Shown piece by piece: positions 1-5,645 of a DNA stretch of 64,000 bases. Both the position numbers and the translations under genes were made by a program. The notes below the pieces were generated by a model. The model did not search any database and had not been told where the DNA came from. It saw nothing but the letters and a program-made list of their open reading frames with translations. The DNA lies in assembly GCF_002960625.1 (NCBI RefSeq), contig NZ_POJH01000030.1, positions 113,955 through 177,954 of the forward strand, given 5' to 3'. This DNA is from Streptococcus suis (GTDB lineage Bacteria > Bacillota > Bacilli > Lactobacillales > Streptococcaceae). The stretch's first letter is position 1. Each line of letters starts with the position of its first letter.

Positions 1-2
1 AT

Positions 3-47
3 CAAATTGGTTATGAATTTGGTCAGGCTCTTGCACTTTGGTTTTAG
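3..47 (+). CDS. 3' end of a small membrane-associated protein gene (cut by window edge)
   Basis: The frame starting at base 3 is open from the window edge to a TAG at 45-47. It encodes the tail IGYEFGQALALWF. This resembles the tail of the 64-residue protein at 4513-4707 (SAGQEFGEFLYFVFG): both have a Gly-x-Glu-Phe-Gly or Tyr-Glu-Phe-Gly core followed by hydrophobic residues. It may be the last part of a paralogue from the same immunity/bacteriocin-type array. Too little is present to name a function. Confidence 0.35.
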   Translation, partial: QIGYEFGQALALWF

Positions 48-120
48 TAAATGATGAGATGATTTTACGGAATGTGTTTGTTGGTGCATTTTATACGCGT
101 ATCGTAAGAGGAATAATTTT

Positions 121-288
121 ATGATTTGGCTTATTAAACTTCTATTGGTTGTTGTAATTTCCATTCCTGTAACAAGTATTTTACAGCCTTTTCACAACCA
201 TTACTTAAATGGATTCACGGTTGCGGTCATTTCCGTCATTGTGTCCCATTTAGTGGATAAATATGGGAAAGGTGGGGATGAAGTATGA
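121..288 (+). CDS. small two-helix membrane protein (55 aa)
   Basis: The ATG at 121 follows an AGAGGA ribosome site at about 107-112. The protein begins MIWLIKLLLVVVISIPV and has two hydrophobic segments (about residues 3-21 and 31-45) and a charged end (DKYGKGGDEV). Its stop overlaps the start of the next gene (ATGA at 285-288), so the two are translationally coupled. It matches no family I can name. In this setting, small membrane proteins beside CPBP genes and LytTR-type promoters are usually bacteriocin-immunity or accessory proteins. That role is inference. Confidence 0.6.
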   Translation: MIWLIKLLLVVVISIPVTSILQPFHNHYLNGFTVAVISVIVSHLVDKYGKGGDEV

Positions 289-488
289 GTAAAGAGCTGA
301 AAAAGATGTTGAAACTCGGGACACTTTTCCTTGCCTTATTTGTCTTAAATATGCTTTTTCTTAAATGGTTGTCTGTTATAGGATTTGTTATTCATTTTAG
401 CGAAATTAGTTATTTGGTTCCACCGCTGTTTTCAGTCATCGTTCTATCGATGATTGAAAAAAAGAGAAGTAAGAAAACGACTAAATGA
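285..488 (+). CDS. small membrane protein (67 aa), coupled to the upstream gene
   Basis: The start codon overlaps the stop of the preceding gene by four bases. The protein has two predicted transmembrane segments (about residues 9-28 and 30-58) and a very basic tail (KKRSKKTTK), giving a likely cytoplasmic C-terminus. Its size and topology fit single-subunit bacteriocin-immunity proteins, but I recognise no diagnostic motif. The stop lies 9 bases before the first copy of the repeated promoter at 497-563, so the next gene starts a new transcription unit. Confidence 0.65.
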   Translation: MSKELKKMLKLGTLFLALFVLNMLFLKWLSVIGFVIHFSEISYLVPPLFSVIVLSMIEKKRSKKTTK

Positions 489-496
489 AAAAATGG

Positions 497-563
497 TCAT
501 TCATTACAAAATAACGACAGTTCATGACATGGATGAGAAAATAGGGCTGAGTTAGCTTATACT
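497..563 (+). promoter_or_regulatory. LytTR-type direct-repeat promoter, copy 1
   Basis: TCATTCATTAC at 497-507 and CAGTTCATGAC at 518-528 form two imperfect direct repeats whose starts are 21 bp apart (two helical turns). A TATACT -10 box at 558-563 begins 30 bp after the last base of the second repeat. There is no good -35 box, as expected for an activator-dependent promoter. ComE/BlpR response regulators of streptococci bind such paired 9-bp repeats. It drives the genes at 599-947 and perhaps the broken gene at 980. Confidence 0.8.
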
Positions 564-598
564 GAATGTGTAAAGAAAACAAAAAAGGAGACACGAAC

Positions 599-760
599 AT
601 GAATACTTTAAAAACAATTGCTAAACACCGGCATTTCCACTCCCTACTTGTAGGACTCGGAGCAGGAGCTATCATTGGTCTATGGGGAGTGTATTATGGA
701 ATGATTTACCTACTCAGTTACCTTGTCATTAGAGGGTTGAGTTCTGTGGTTAAAAAATAA
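599..760 (+). CDS. small membrane protein (53 aa)
   Basis: This is the first gene behind promoter copy 1. The ATG at 599 is preceded by AAAAAAGGAG (581-590), so I prefer it over an upstream in-frame extension to 566, which would begin inside or next to the promoter. The protein starts MNTLKTIAKHRHFHS and has a glycine-rich hydrophobic stretch (GLGAGAIIGLWGVYYGMIYLLSYLVI). The G-x-G-A-G pattern and size recall small bacteriocins or their accessory peptides. There is no double-glycine leader with a cleavage motif, so I do not call it a bacteriocin. Confidence 0.6.
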   Translation: MNTLKTIAKHRHFHSLLVGLGAGAIIGLWGVYYGMIYLLSYLVIRGLSSVVKK

Positions 761-773
761 GGAGGAAAATAAA

Positions 774-947
774 ATGAAAATGATGAAAACTATTTTAGCT
801 GTACTATTCTATTTTTGTTTAGACTATGCAATGAGAGAGTGGCTTGGCTTTGGTAGCCTTGGTTACTGGGCTCTATCCGTTCCAAACTTTTTGCTTCTAG
901 TGATGTTACTCAAACGTAACTATCAGGTACACAAGCCAGTACACTGA
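774..947 (+). CDS. small membrane protein (57 aa)
   Basis: The ATG at 774 follows a strong GGAGG (761-765), 13 bases after the upstream stop, in the same LytTR-promoter operon. The sequence begins MKMMKTILAVLFYFCLDY and has two hydrophobic segments separated by REWLGFGSLGYW, with a basic end (KRNYQVHKPVH). No family is recognised. Position and size suggest an immunity or accessory protein of a bacteriocin-type system; this is inference. Confidence 0.6.
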   Translation: MKMMKTILAVLFYFCLDYAMREWLGFGSLGYWALSVPNFLLLVMLLKRNYQVHKPVH

Positions 948-979
948 GGTTGACTGGCTGGCTTGAAAGGAAACTGGTT

Positions 980-1351
980 ATGGATGATCTAAAAATAATT
1001 AAAATCGGAAATTATGCCAGTATTGCAATTGACCTATTCGTTTTTTTGATGTAGTTGGTTTCAGTTAGATCTGACGGAAAGGTTTTATTGCCAATCATGC
1101 TGATATTAACATTGCTTCACGCTTTGGTGATAGGGACAAGCTACTATTTTTTAAAGAAACGTGGCATGTCGTACAGGATGCCTGTACATCAAAGATACCT
1201 CATTTTAGGGGTAGCTCTTGCATCTGCTATACTATTTATGGAGTCTATGATAATGGGAGAAGTGAGCAGATTATTTCTTTTGCTAATCAATGGATGCCTG
1301 GTATTGGTTTGTCCTATTGCGAGATTGGTCAACAATACTACTGTTAATTAG
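980..1351 (+). pseudogene. membrane protein gene interrupted by an in-frame TAG
   Basis: An ATG at 980, preceded by GAAAGG, opens a frame that reads 24 codons (MDDLKIIKIGNYASIAIDLF...) to a TAG at 1052-1054. It then continues in the same frame for 98 more codons to a TAA at 1349-1351. The downstream part is a clear multi-helix membrane protein (LPIMLILTLLHALVIGTSYYF, then further hydrophobic stretches). The two halves together would give a plausible 122-residue, four-helix protein. Either the TAG is a recent nonsense mutation, or translation restarts at the weak TTG at 1055, which has no ribosome site. I recognise no family. Confidence 0.55.
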
Positions 1352-1363
1352 GTTCATAGGATG

Positions 1364-1393
1364 ACACCTCGAATAGTCATTTGGGGTGTTTTC
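1364..1393 (+). terminator. candidate intrinsic terminator
   Basis: ACACCTC (1364-1370) can pair with GGGGTGT (1383-1389), followed by TTTTC. It lies just after the interrupted membrane-protein gene and would close the operon that starts at promoter copy 1. Confidence 0.45.
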
Positions 1394-1665
1394 GTTTGGT
1401 AGAAGATATTCAAAAAGGCTATCAGTCCTTGCTTTTTGAACAGTTTATTCAGCTGAGGTGTTTAAATCAATGTTGGAGGCTGATGTTGACTAAATCGCAT
1501 CAAGTCAATGCTTCTAGTCAGTTTGTACGAGATACAAAGGAGGCCATTTTCTGCAAGAAGATATTAGGGACTTATGAATCGACACCTGAGAGATTTAGAG
1601 TGGAATTCTCGGAGGTTATTGATTACAAGCATTGTAAATGCCTTTGTGGATAACAGATGTTTTAT
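1394..1665. other. degenerate stretch without a supported gene
   Basis: A 90-codon frame runs from a TTG at 1381 to 1653. The start lies inside the terminator hairpin, there is no ribosome site, and the composition (many Cys and Gln) is unconvincing. A short run in another frame (AEVFKSMLEADVD, then a stop) looks like a remnant of a helical protein. I read this as a decayed gene, possibly an immunity gene, but cannot name it. Confidence 0.3.
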
Positions 1666-1716
1666 GTTTATGAATAAATAGTTTGAAATTTGTCTAAAAT
1701 CTGCTATACTAAGTTA

Positions 1717-1777
1717 GAAAGATGTAGTGCAAAGCACACCAAAGCCCTCAGAAATTGCAGTTTCTGAGGGCTTTTTT
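1717..1777 (+). ncRNA. candidate antitoxin RNA (RNA II) of a par/Fst-like type I toxin-antitoxin locus
   Basis: A promoter with TTGAAA at 1683-1688, a 16-bp spacer and TATACT at 1705-1710 fires towards a strong terminator ending at about 1777, giving an RNA of about 60 nt with no reading frame. Its 5' part (1719-1735) repeats the sequence at 1902-1918 that overlaps the toxin start codon on the other strand, with 16 of 17 bases identical. The RNA can therefore pair with the toxin message both there and at the shared terminator. Short RNA II, convergent promoters, paired direct repeats and a bidirectional terminator are the known architecture of the par (Fst) locus. RNA identity is inferred, not shown. 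Confidence 0.6.
1741..1777. terminator. strong terminator, probably shared by both RNAs of the toxin locus
   Basis: AAAGCCCTCAGAAA and TTTCTGAGGGCTTT form a 14-bp perfect stem around a 6-base loop, followed on the plus strand by a run of T. It lies between the convergent antitoxin RNA and toxin message and can act on both, although the T tract is better on the plus strand. Confidence 0.8.
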
Positions 1778-1816
1778 ACGTTCTCTAGTTTGAGAGATTA
1801 ACGGGTGTGGTTTGGG

Positions 1817-1915
1817 CTAGCTGTGGTCGTTGTACTTGCTATCTAGCCACTTGCAAATGCAGTATGCAGCTACATTTGCCATAACAGCAAGTAAGAGCTC
1901 TAAGATGTAATGCAA
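1817..1915 (-). CDS. Fst-like small hydrophobic toxin (32 aa, TTG start)
   Basis: On the minus strand AAAGGGGG (1925-1932) lies nine bases before a TTG at 1915. The frame has an upstream in-frame stop, so TTG is the only start giving the whole peptide. The 32 residues begin MHYILELLLAVMANVAAYC and end ICKWLDSKYNDHS: one hydrophobic helix, then a Trp-Leu-Asp motif and a polar tail. This is the layout of Fst/par-family membrane toxins, which damage the membrane when freed from antisense control. The message (about 210 nt if it starts near 1960) would end at the 1741-1777 hairpin. The RNA from 1717 probably represses it. Other single-helix small proteins remain possible. Confidence 0.6.
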   Translation of the reverse strand: MHYILELLLAVMANVAAYCICKWLDSKYNDHS

Positions 1916-2105
1916 AGCTATTCACCCCCTTTCACGAACTCCTATTGAAGAACGCAATCGGTTTCCGACAGCAATATTATTTTATCATAATTTTTTGTTT
2001 TTTTATGTAGAAATCATAATTCAAACTATTTTAGTTGATTTTACAATCTGTCACTTTCAACTCCAGTCAAAAGGCTGGAGTTTATGAATTTTCTCGAAAA
2101 AATGG

Positions 2106-2172
2106 TCGTTCATTACAAAATAACGACCGTTCATGACATGGATGAAAAGATGGTGGTGTGTTGGTCTATACT
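2106..2172 (+). promoter_or_regulatory. LytTR-type direct-repeat promoter, copy 2
   Basis: TCGTTCATTAC at 2106-2116 and CCGTTCATGAC at 2127-2137 are spaced 21 bp, with TATACT at 2167-2172. The distance from the last base of the second repeat to the -10 box is 30 bp, as in the other copies. It drives the gene at 2207. Confidence 0.8.
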
Positions 2173-2206
2173 AAGAGTGTAAAAAATAAGAACAAGGAGA
2201 AACGAG

Positions 2207-2416
2207 ATGACAGTGAAAAAGAAAATTGCTATGACAGAAGAACAATTGCTACATGTCGCTATGATAGTCTATACCTTGTATGTGCTGTACTTACTTGTCA
2301 CCAAGAATTTTGTACCACGCTTCATAACTCCCTATGGACTGTATCTATTTGTTCTCGTTGAAGAAAAATTAGAGAAATTTTGCAAAAAACTATATCACAA
2401 CTTAATGAATCGATAA
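2207..2416 (+). CDS. small membrane protein (69 aa) behind LytTR-type promoter copy 2
   Basis: The ATG at 2207 is preceded by AAGGAG and lies about 35 bases after the TATACT box. Another frame, starting at 2158, overlaps it but begins within the promoter, so it is rejected. The protein has a polar N-terminus (MTVKKKIAMTEEQLLH), a hydrophobic centre (VAMIVYTLYVLYLLV and a second segment after PRFITP) and a basic, amphipathic C-terminus (EEKLEKFCKKLYHNLMNR). It is alone in its unit, because copy 3 of the promoter begins eight bases after its stop. It is likely an immunity-type or accessory protein by context only. Confidence 0.6.
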   Translation: MTVKKKIAMTEEQLLHVAMIVYTLYVLYLLVTKNFVPRFITPYGLYLFVLVEEKLEKFCKKLYHNLMNR

Positions 2417-2423
2417 AAAATGG

Positions 2424-2490
2424 TCATTCATTACAAAATAACGACCGTTCATGACATGGATGAAAAATTTGTGCTGAGTTGGCTTATACT
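2424..2490 (+). promoter_or_regulatory. LytTR-type direct-repeat promoter, copy 3
   Basis: TCATTCATTAC at 2424-2434 and CCGTTCATGAC at 2445-2455, with TATACT at 2485-2490, have the same 21-bp and 30-bp spacings as the other copies. The sequence from 2415 to 2466 is almost identical to copy 2. It drives the longest unit of the array (2527 to about 4707). Confidence 0.8.
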
Positions 2491-2526
2491 AAGAGTGTAA
2501 AGAAAACAAGAACAGGAGAATTGAAG

Positions 2527-2709
2527 ATGATGAATAAAAAATTCTATGCAGTATTGATTGCTATTGCACTATGTTTAGTGTTTAAGATTAGTGCGAACGT
2601 GTCAGACGATAGCCTTAAAGATTTTTTCAATGTTTTGGCAGTTAGTATCCCAGGTTCAATCATTACTTTTACTGCTTTAGCGAATAAGGAACAAAACAAG
2701 GTAAAGTAG
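2527..2709 (+). CDS. small membrane protein (60 aa)
   Basis: Tandem ATGs at 2527 and 2530 follow ACAGGAG. An in-frame extension to 2479 would start inside the promoter and is rejected. The protein has an N-terminal helix (FYAVLIAIALCLVF), a polar middle (NVSDDSLKDFFN) and a second hydrophobic segment (VLAVSIPGSIITFTALA) with a Lys-rich end. Two-helix layout and position suggest an immunity-type protein. A reading frame in another register continues past its stop (see 2688-2816), so the C-terminus may have been changed by a frameshift. Confidence 0.55.
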   Translation: MMNKKFYAVLIAIALCLVFKISANVSDDSLKDFFNVLAVSIPGSIITFTALANKEQNKVK

Positions 2710-2816
2710 GCATTAATCTCGGCGGAGACATTATTAAAGTTGCCGAAAAAGTATTTGCAGGTGTATGCTCATTTCTTGATGGATGGAATAAGAAAAAATA
2801 TACTGGTGGATGTTAA
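2688..2816 (+). pseudogene. out-of-frame coding remnant
   Basis: One register away from the preceding gene, 42 codons are open from 2688 to a TAA at 2814-2816. They read like real protein: KVGINLGGDIIKVAEKVFAG, then a short tail ending GGC. No start codon with a ribosome site exists in this frame. It may be the lost C-terminus of the 2527 gene after a frameshift, or the tail of another deleted gene. Confidence 0.3.
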
Positions 2817-2831
2817 AGTGGGGTTGATAGA

Positions 2832-3521
2832 ATGGTTAATATTTTAAAAAAGTGTGGCTATGTTTTGATATCTATTTTGGGGTTTATGTTTTTATCTATA
2901 TTTACTCAAACCCCGGTTGTATCAACTTTTAGCGATGATCGTATCCATGTTAGTAATAATCTTACAGGAGATACTATTCGAATTATAGTGTGTATTGCTT
3001 TTGTATTATTATCGCTTTGGTTTCTATCATCTTTTGCTAAACGACTGGATATTACGTTTAATCTACTACAGTTTAAACAAGGAAAAATAAATAAAAAAAG
3101 TTTAGTTATCTACTCATCAGTGACACTTTTTTTGACATTAGTATATGTGACGATTCTATATGTTGGAAATGGCTATAATGTAGGATCAGTTCCGACACAA
3201 ATACTGGAAATGAAGGAAAGACCGATAGTCTTTATATTGTATCTTTTAACCACAATCGTTACTCAGCCTATTTTGGAAGAAATTTTATATAGAGGAATTC
3301 TTCAAGAGAAACTATCACGTTATATAGGTTGGGGTTCTATTGTTGTTACTTCTCTCATATTTTCGTATAGTCATGATTATCAAATTGCATTTAATAGTCA
3401 GTTAATAAGTTCTCTAATTTATGGACTAGCTTATTATTCAACTGATGATATTAGAATACCTAGCATTGCACATTGTTTACACAATTTCGCAGTAGTTATG
3501 GTAGTTATTTTGCTGGGATAA
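2832..3521 (+). CDS. CPBP family intramembrane metalloprotease (bacteriocin-immunity type), paralogue 1
   Basis: A 229-residue membrane protein with all conserved motifs of the CPBP (CAAX protease and bacteriocin-processing, Abi) family. These are EE at 149-150 in ILEEILYRG, His181 in FSYSH, and His214 with Asn218 in HCLHNF. There are about six to eight hydrophobic segments. Family members cleave substrates within the membrane; in streptococcal and lactobacillal bacteriocin loci, homologues such as PncO and BlpY are linked to immunity. It is the third gene of the unit started by promoter copy 3. The DNA is noticeably AT-rich compared with the tro and ula genes, suggesting transfer. The substrate is unknown. 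Confidence 0.85.
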   Translation: MVNILKKCGYVLISILGFMFLSIFTQTPVVSTFSDDRIHVSNNLTGDTIRIIVCIAFVLLSLWFLSSFAKRLDITFNLLQFKQGKINKKSLVIYSSVTLFLTLVYVTILYVGNGYNVGSVPTQILEMKERPIVFILYLLTTIVTQPILEEILYRGILQEKLSRYIGWGSIVVTSLIFSYSHDYQIAFNSQLISSLIYGLAYYSTDDIRIPSIAHCLHNFAVVMVVILLG

Positions 3522-3561
3522 TCCGACAGAATAACATTATTAATGAAAAGGAGAACTGAAA

Positions 3562-3786
3562 ATGGAAAACAAACATCAAATGATGACTATCAAAGAAACG
3601 AATAAAATTATGCAGTTCTTGCAAGGGCTTGTTGTAGGAATTTTGGTCACTGCCGTTCTTATTCACCTAGTGGTTTGGCTTGTTCTTGGAAAAACAGTAG
3701 ATGTTTTCTCATCTGACTTCTATCCCACTGTATTTATTGCATTGTATTTTCTAATGAAAGTGAATAAGACTAAAAAGGAGGACTAG
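3562..3786 (+). CDS. small two-helix membrane protein (74 aa)
   Basis: The ATG at 3562 follows AAAAGGAG. The protein has a polar start (MENKHQMMTIKETNK), a long hydrophobic segment (about residues 19-44), a second one (about 52-65) and a Lys-rich end (KVNKTKKED). It sits between two CPBP genes, and the next gene starts three bases after its stop, with the ribosome site AAAGGAGG inside this gene's 3' end. The function is unknown; co-expression with the CPBP proteins is likely. Confidence 0.65.
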   Translation: MENKHQMMTIKETNKIMQFLQGLVVGILVTAVLIHLVVWLVLGKTVDVFSSDFYPTVFIALYFLMKVNKTKKED

Positions 3787-3789
3787 CTT

Positions 3790-4491
3790 ATGAAACGTGT
3801 TAAAAATATTTTAAAATTTATTGGTTTGATTCTTGTCATCGTTGCGATTAACATAACTCCGATGCGATTGATTGCCATACAGGATTCGATGTCAGGTGTC
3901 ATGCAGTGGGTTTCTGGCATTGGCTATCTGGTCATTGCGACGGCTATTGTGGTGTGGACTTGGAAACGGTATAAGAAAGGTCTACCTGATCAGCAAAAAC
4001 GGTTCACATTTACTTGGAAAGATTTTGGGTTTGCTCTGCTATTTTTCTTGGCCGGACGAGTTGTCGGTATTGGCGGAACGTTATTGACCCAGTTGGTTAC
4101 TGGCAATGCCACCACGGCCAACGATGCAGCACTTTTGGCTACAAATGAGCAATTGGCGAAGATGTTTCCACTATACTTTGTTGCATTTCATATGGCAATA
4201 GGCGTCTTTGCTCCTTTTATGGAAGAGCTTGTTTTCAGAGGTTTGTTTAGCAGTTATTTCTTCAAAGAACATCAAAAATGGCTAAAATTGATAATCAGTT
4301 CAGCTGTCTTTGCTCTTCTTCATACGATTTATCCAGTTGAGTTGCCACTTTACTTCTTGCTTGGGGCAGTCTTCTATTTGGCCTATGCTCGTCGTGGCAA
4401 TATTGTGGATGCGATTCTTGTTCATATCTTGAACAATAGCTTGATGGTTATCTTCTCAATTATTGGTTACTTATTGGTACTGTTTGGTTAG
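3790..4491 (+). CDS. CPBP family intramembrane metalloprotease, paralogue 2
   Basis: This 233-residue protein has EE at 145-146 in FMEELVFRG, His178 in FALLH and His212/Asn216 in HILNN, so the catalytic set is complete. N-terminal hydrophobic segments precede a basic loop (KRYKKGLPDQQKR). It is clearly a different subfamily from paralogue 1, less AT-rich and with little identity outside the motifs, so the array was not built by simple recent duplication. It is likely an immunity or processing protease in the same transcription unit as 2527-4707. Confidence 0.88.
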   Translation: MKRVKNILKFIGLILVIVAINITPMRLIAIQDSMSGVMQWVSGIGYLVIATAIVVWTWKRYKKGLPDQQKRFTFTWKDFGFALLFFLAGRVVGIGGTLLTQLVTGNATTANDAALLATNEQLAKMFPLYFVAFHMAIGVFAPFMEELVFRGLFSSYFFKEHQKWLKLIISSAVFALLHTIYPVELPLYFLLGAVFYLAYARRGNIVDAILVHILNNSLMVIFSIIGYLLVLFG

Positions 4492-4512
4492 TGATGTTAA
4501 AGGAGTTCAGTT

Positions 4513-4707
4513 ATGACAATGATGGAAAAATTAGATAAAAAATACCAAGAAGTTGAAACAGCTTATGAGTCTTCCCCGTTTGCAATGAAATTCTTGGTCT
4601 GGGTAGGAGTAGCTCTGACCTTGACGACACTTGGATCAGTTCTTGTACCAGCGATTTATTCAGCAGGGCAAGAATTCGGGGAATTTCTATATTTTGTTTT
4701 TGGATGA
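4513..4707 (+). CDS. small membrane protein (64 aa) ending in a G-x-EFG motif
   Basis: The ATG at 4513 follows AAAGGAG and lies 21 bases after the CPBP gene. Residues 1-22 are charged and helical (EKLDKKYQEVETAY); the rest is one or two hydrophobic segments ending SAGQEFGEFLYFVFG. The tail resembles the protein fragment at the window's left edge, and the N-terminus recalls the 7132 protein (QDLNQEYLETR). It is the last gene of the unit before the terminator at 4731. The family is unknown to me; a bacteriocin-like or accessory role is possible but unproven. Confidence 0.6.
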   Translation: MTMMEKLDKKYQEVETAYESSPFAMKFLVWVGVALTLTTLGSVLVPAIYSAGQEFGEFLYFVFG

Positions 4708-4730
4708 GGGAGTGGTAGAAAATAAAATGA

Positions 4731-4757
4731 AAAAAGCTGAGCAATCAGCTTTTTATT
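4731..4757 (+). terminator. intrinsic terminator
   Basis: AAAAAGCTGA and TCAGCTTTTT form a stem with loop GCAA (4731-4754), followed by further T. It closes the long unit from promoter copy 3. Confidence 0.8.
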
Positions 4758-4801
4758 CACACTCGTTTCGATAGACTTGTTGAAGGTGGGAAAGTATCTC
4801 G

Positions 4802-5143
4802 TTATTTGAGGGTTTGCTTGAATAGATTGTCTAGGTTGTTTAGGTAGTCTGTCCTTGCTCCTCTAATGCGAAGGATATCTACACGAGAGCCACGAATCAA
4901 ATAGAAGATGAGGTGCTGTTTTCCAGGAATCATCCTTGTTTTTCCTTCTGGGAATAATGCTCGTCCCAGACGAGCGTCGAGGTCAATATATCCCTCTGGA
5001 AATATTTCTAAGGTCAAGATAGCTGTGCTTAGAGATGCAAGCACCTTTCGAGCACTTGATTCTGAAAATTCGCGGACATAATACTGGTAGATTTCCTCTA
5101 AATCTTGTTCGGCTTTAGCAGATAAATGTACTTCATAGACCAT
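4802..5143 (-). CDS. RelE/ParE-type toxin of a type II toxin-antitoxin pair
   Basis: A 113-residue protein starting MVYEVHLSAKAEQDLEEIYQYY. The typical RelE/ParE N-terminal strand, two helices and later strands (GKTRMIPGKQHLIFYL, then VDILRIRG) are visible. Such toxins either cleave mRNA on the ribosome or poison gyrase; the sequence alone does not decide which. I chose the ATG at 5143, which overlaps the antitoxin gene's end by 11 bases. An upstream extension to 5218 runs through the antitoxin gene in another frame. It lies on the minus strand inside the plus-strand immunity array. Confidence 0.8.
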   Translation of the reverse strand: MVYEVHLSAKAEQDLEEIYQYYVREFSESSARKVLASLSTAILTLEIFPEGYIDLDARLGRALFPEGKTRMIPGKQHLIFYLIRGSRVDILRIRGARTDYLNNLDNLFKQTLK

Positions 5144-5420
5144 ATTTGGCGAATACCTCACGAGCAGGTGTCGTATGTCCTGATAAAACTTCTTGGTAGC
5201 CTTCATCAAGCTCTGCAATCAACTCATCTAGAAAAGTATCTGCACGTGCCTCTTCTACCGTTTTTATTGGCAAATCTTGCTCTTCAACCACTCTTTCTAC
5301 AAATAAATTAAGAGCATCAGAAAGGGTCATATCTTTTTCTGATAAGATTATTTTTGCTTGTTCCAGTATTTGTGCATTTACTCTAAAATTATATTGTCTA
5401 TCCCTAACCAATCCTGCCAT
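5133..5420 (-). CDS. RelB/DinJ-type antitoxin
   Basis: This 95-residue protein starts MAGLVRDRQYNFRVNAQILEQA, a ribbon-helix-helix DNA-binding domain (RQYNFRVN strand, then helices through LSDALNLFVERV). An acidic C-terminal region would wrap the toxin. GGAG lies about nine bases before the ATG at 5420; the longer in-frame TTG start would destroy that site. The antitoxin comes first and overlaps the toxin gene, the usual order. It very likely represses its own promoter at 5456-5484. Confidence 0.8.
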   Translation of the reverse strand: MAGLVRDRQYNFRVNAQILEQAKIILSEKDMTLSDALNLFVERVVEEQDLPIKTVEEARADTFLDELIAELDEGYQEVLSGHTTPAREVFAKYGL

Positions 5421-5455
5421 TGTCTTCGACTCCAAATTCTAATGTGTATAACAAT

Positions 5456-5484
5456 AGTGTAGCTATTTGTTTTACATCTGTCAA
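5456..5484 (-). promoter_or_regulatory. sigma-A promoter of the toxin-antitoxin operon
   Basis: On the minus strand a consensus TTGACA (5479-5484) and TACACT (5456-5461) are separated by 17 bp, upstream of the antitoxin ATG at 5420. Confidence 0.8.
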
Positions 5485-5539
5485 GCGATAATCTGGTACT
5501 GAATATCTTGGATAATATCCGGTGACTTCGAAAAAATGG

Positions 5540-5606
5540 TCATTCATTACAAAATAGCGACCGTTCGTGACAGGGATGAGAATAGTGTGTTGATTTGCTG
5601 TATACT
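5540..5606 (+). promoter_or_regulatory. LytTR-type direct-repeat promoter, copy 4
   Basis: TCATTCATTAC at 5540-5550 and CCGTTCGTGAC at 5561-5571 are spaced 21 bp; TATACT lies at 5601-5606, again 30 bp after the last base of the second repeat. It drives the two CPBP genes at 5646 and 6361. This copy lies beyond the toxin-antitoxin insertion but keeps identical geometry. Confidence 0.8.
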
Positions 5607-5645
5607 AAGTTCATAAAAAGATTCTATTAGAACGGGAGAGTAGTA

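Larger units (their letters stand above)
1719..1918. repeat. paired direct repeats (DRa/DRb-like) of the type I toxin locus
   Basis: AAGATGTAGTGCAAAGC at 1719-1735 and AAGATGTAATGCAAAGC at 1902-1918 differ at one base. One lies at the 5' end of the putative antitoxin RNA. The other covers the toxin start region on the minus strand. In the enterococcal par locus, such repeats are where RNA I and RNA II pair. Confidence 0.65.

Noticed and set aside
599..947. Two-peptide bacteriocin pair
   Set aside because: Size and glycine content are suggestive, but neither product has a double-glycine leader before a mature peptide, and both have membrane-protein topology from the first residues.
1381..1653. 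A 90-codon gene with TTG start
   Set aside because: The start lies in a terminator hairpin, there is no ribosome site and no family character; it is listed only as a degenerate stretch.
2158..2361. A 67-codon gene overlapping the 2207 gene
   Set aside because: It starts inside the -10 region of promoter copy 2, has no ribosome site and is very rich in Cys and Arg; the 2207 frame has AAGGAG and membrane-protein character.
5126..5311. Plus-strand 61-codon frame over the antitoxin gene
   Set aside because: It has no ribosome site and is fully explained as the complement of the RelBE-like pair, which has a consensus promoter and family similarity.
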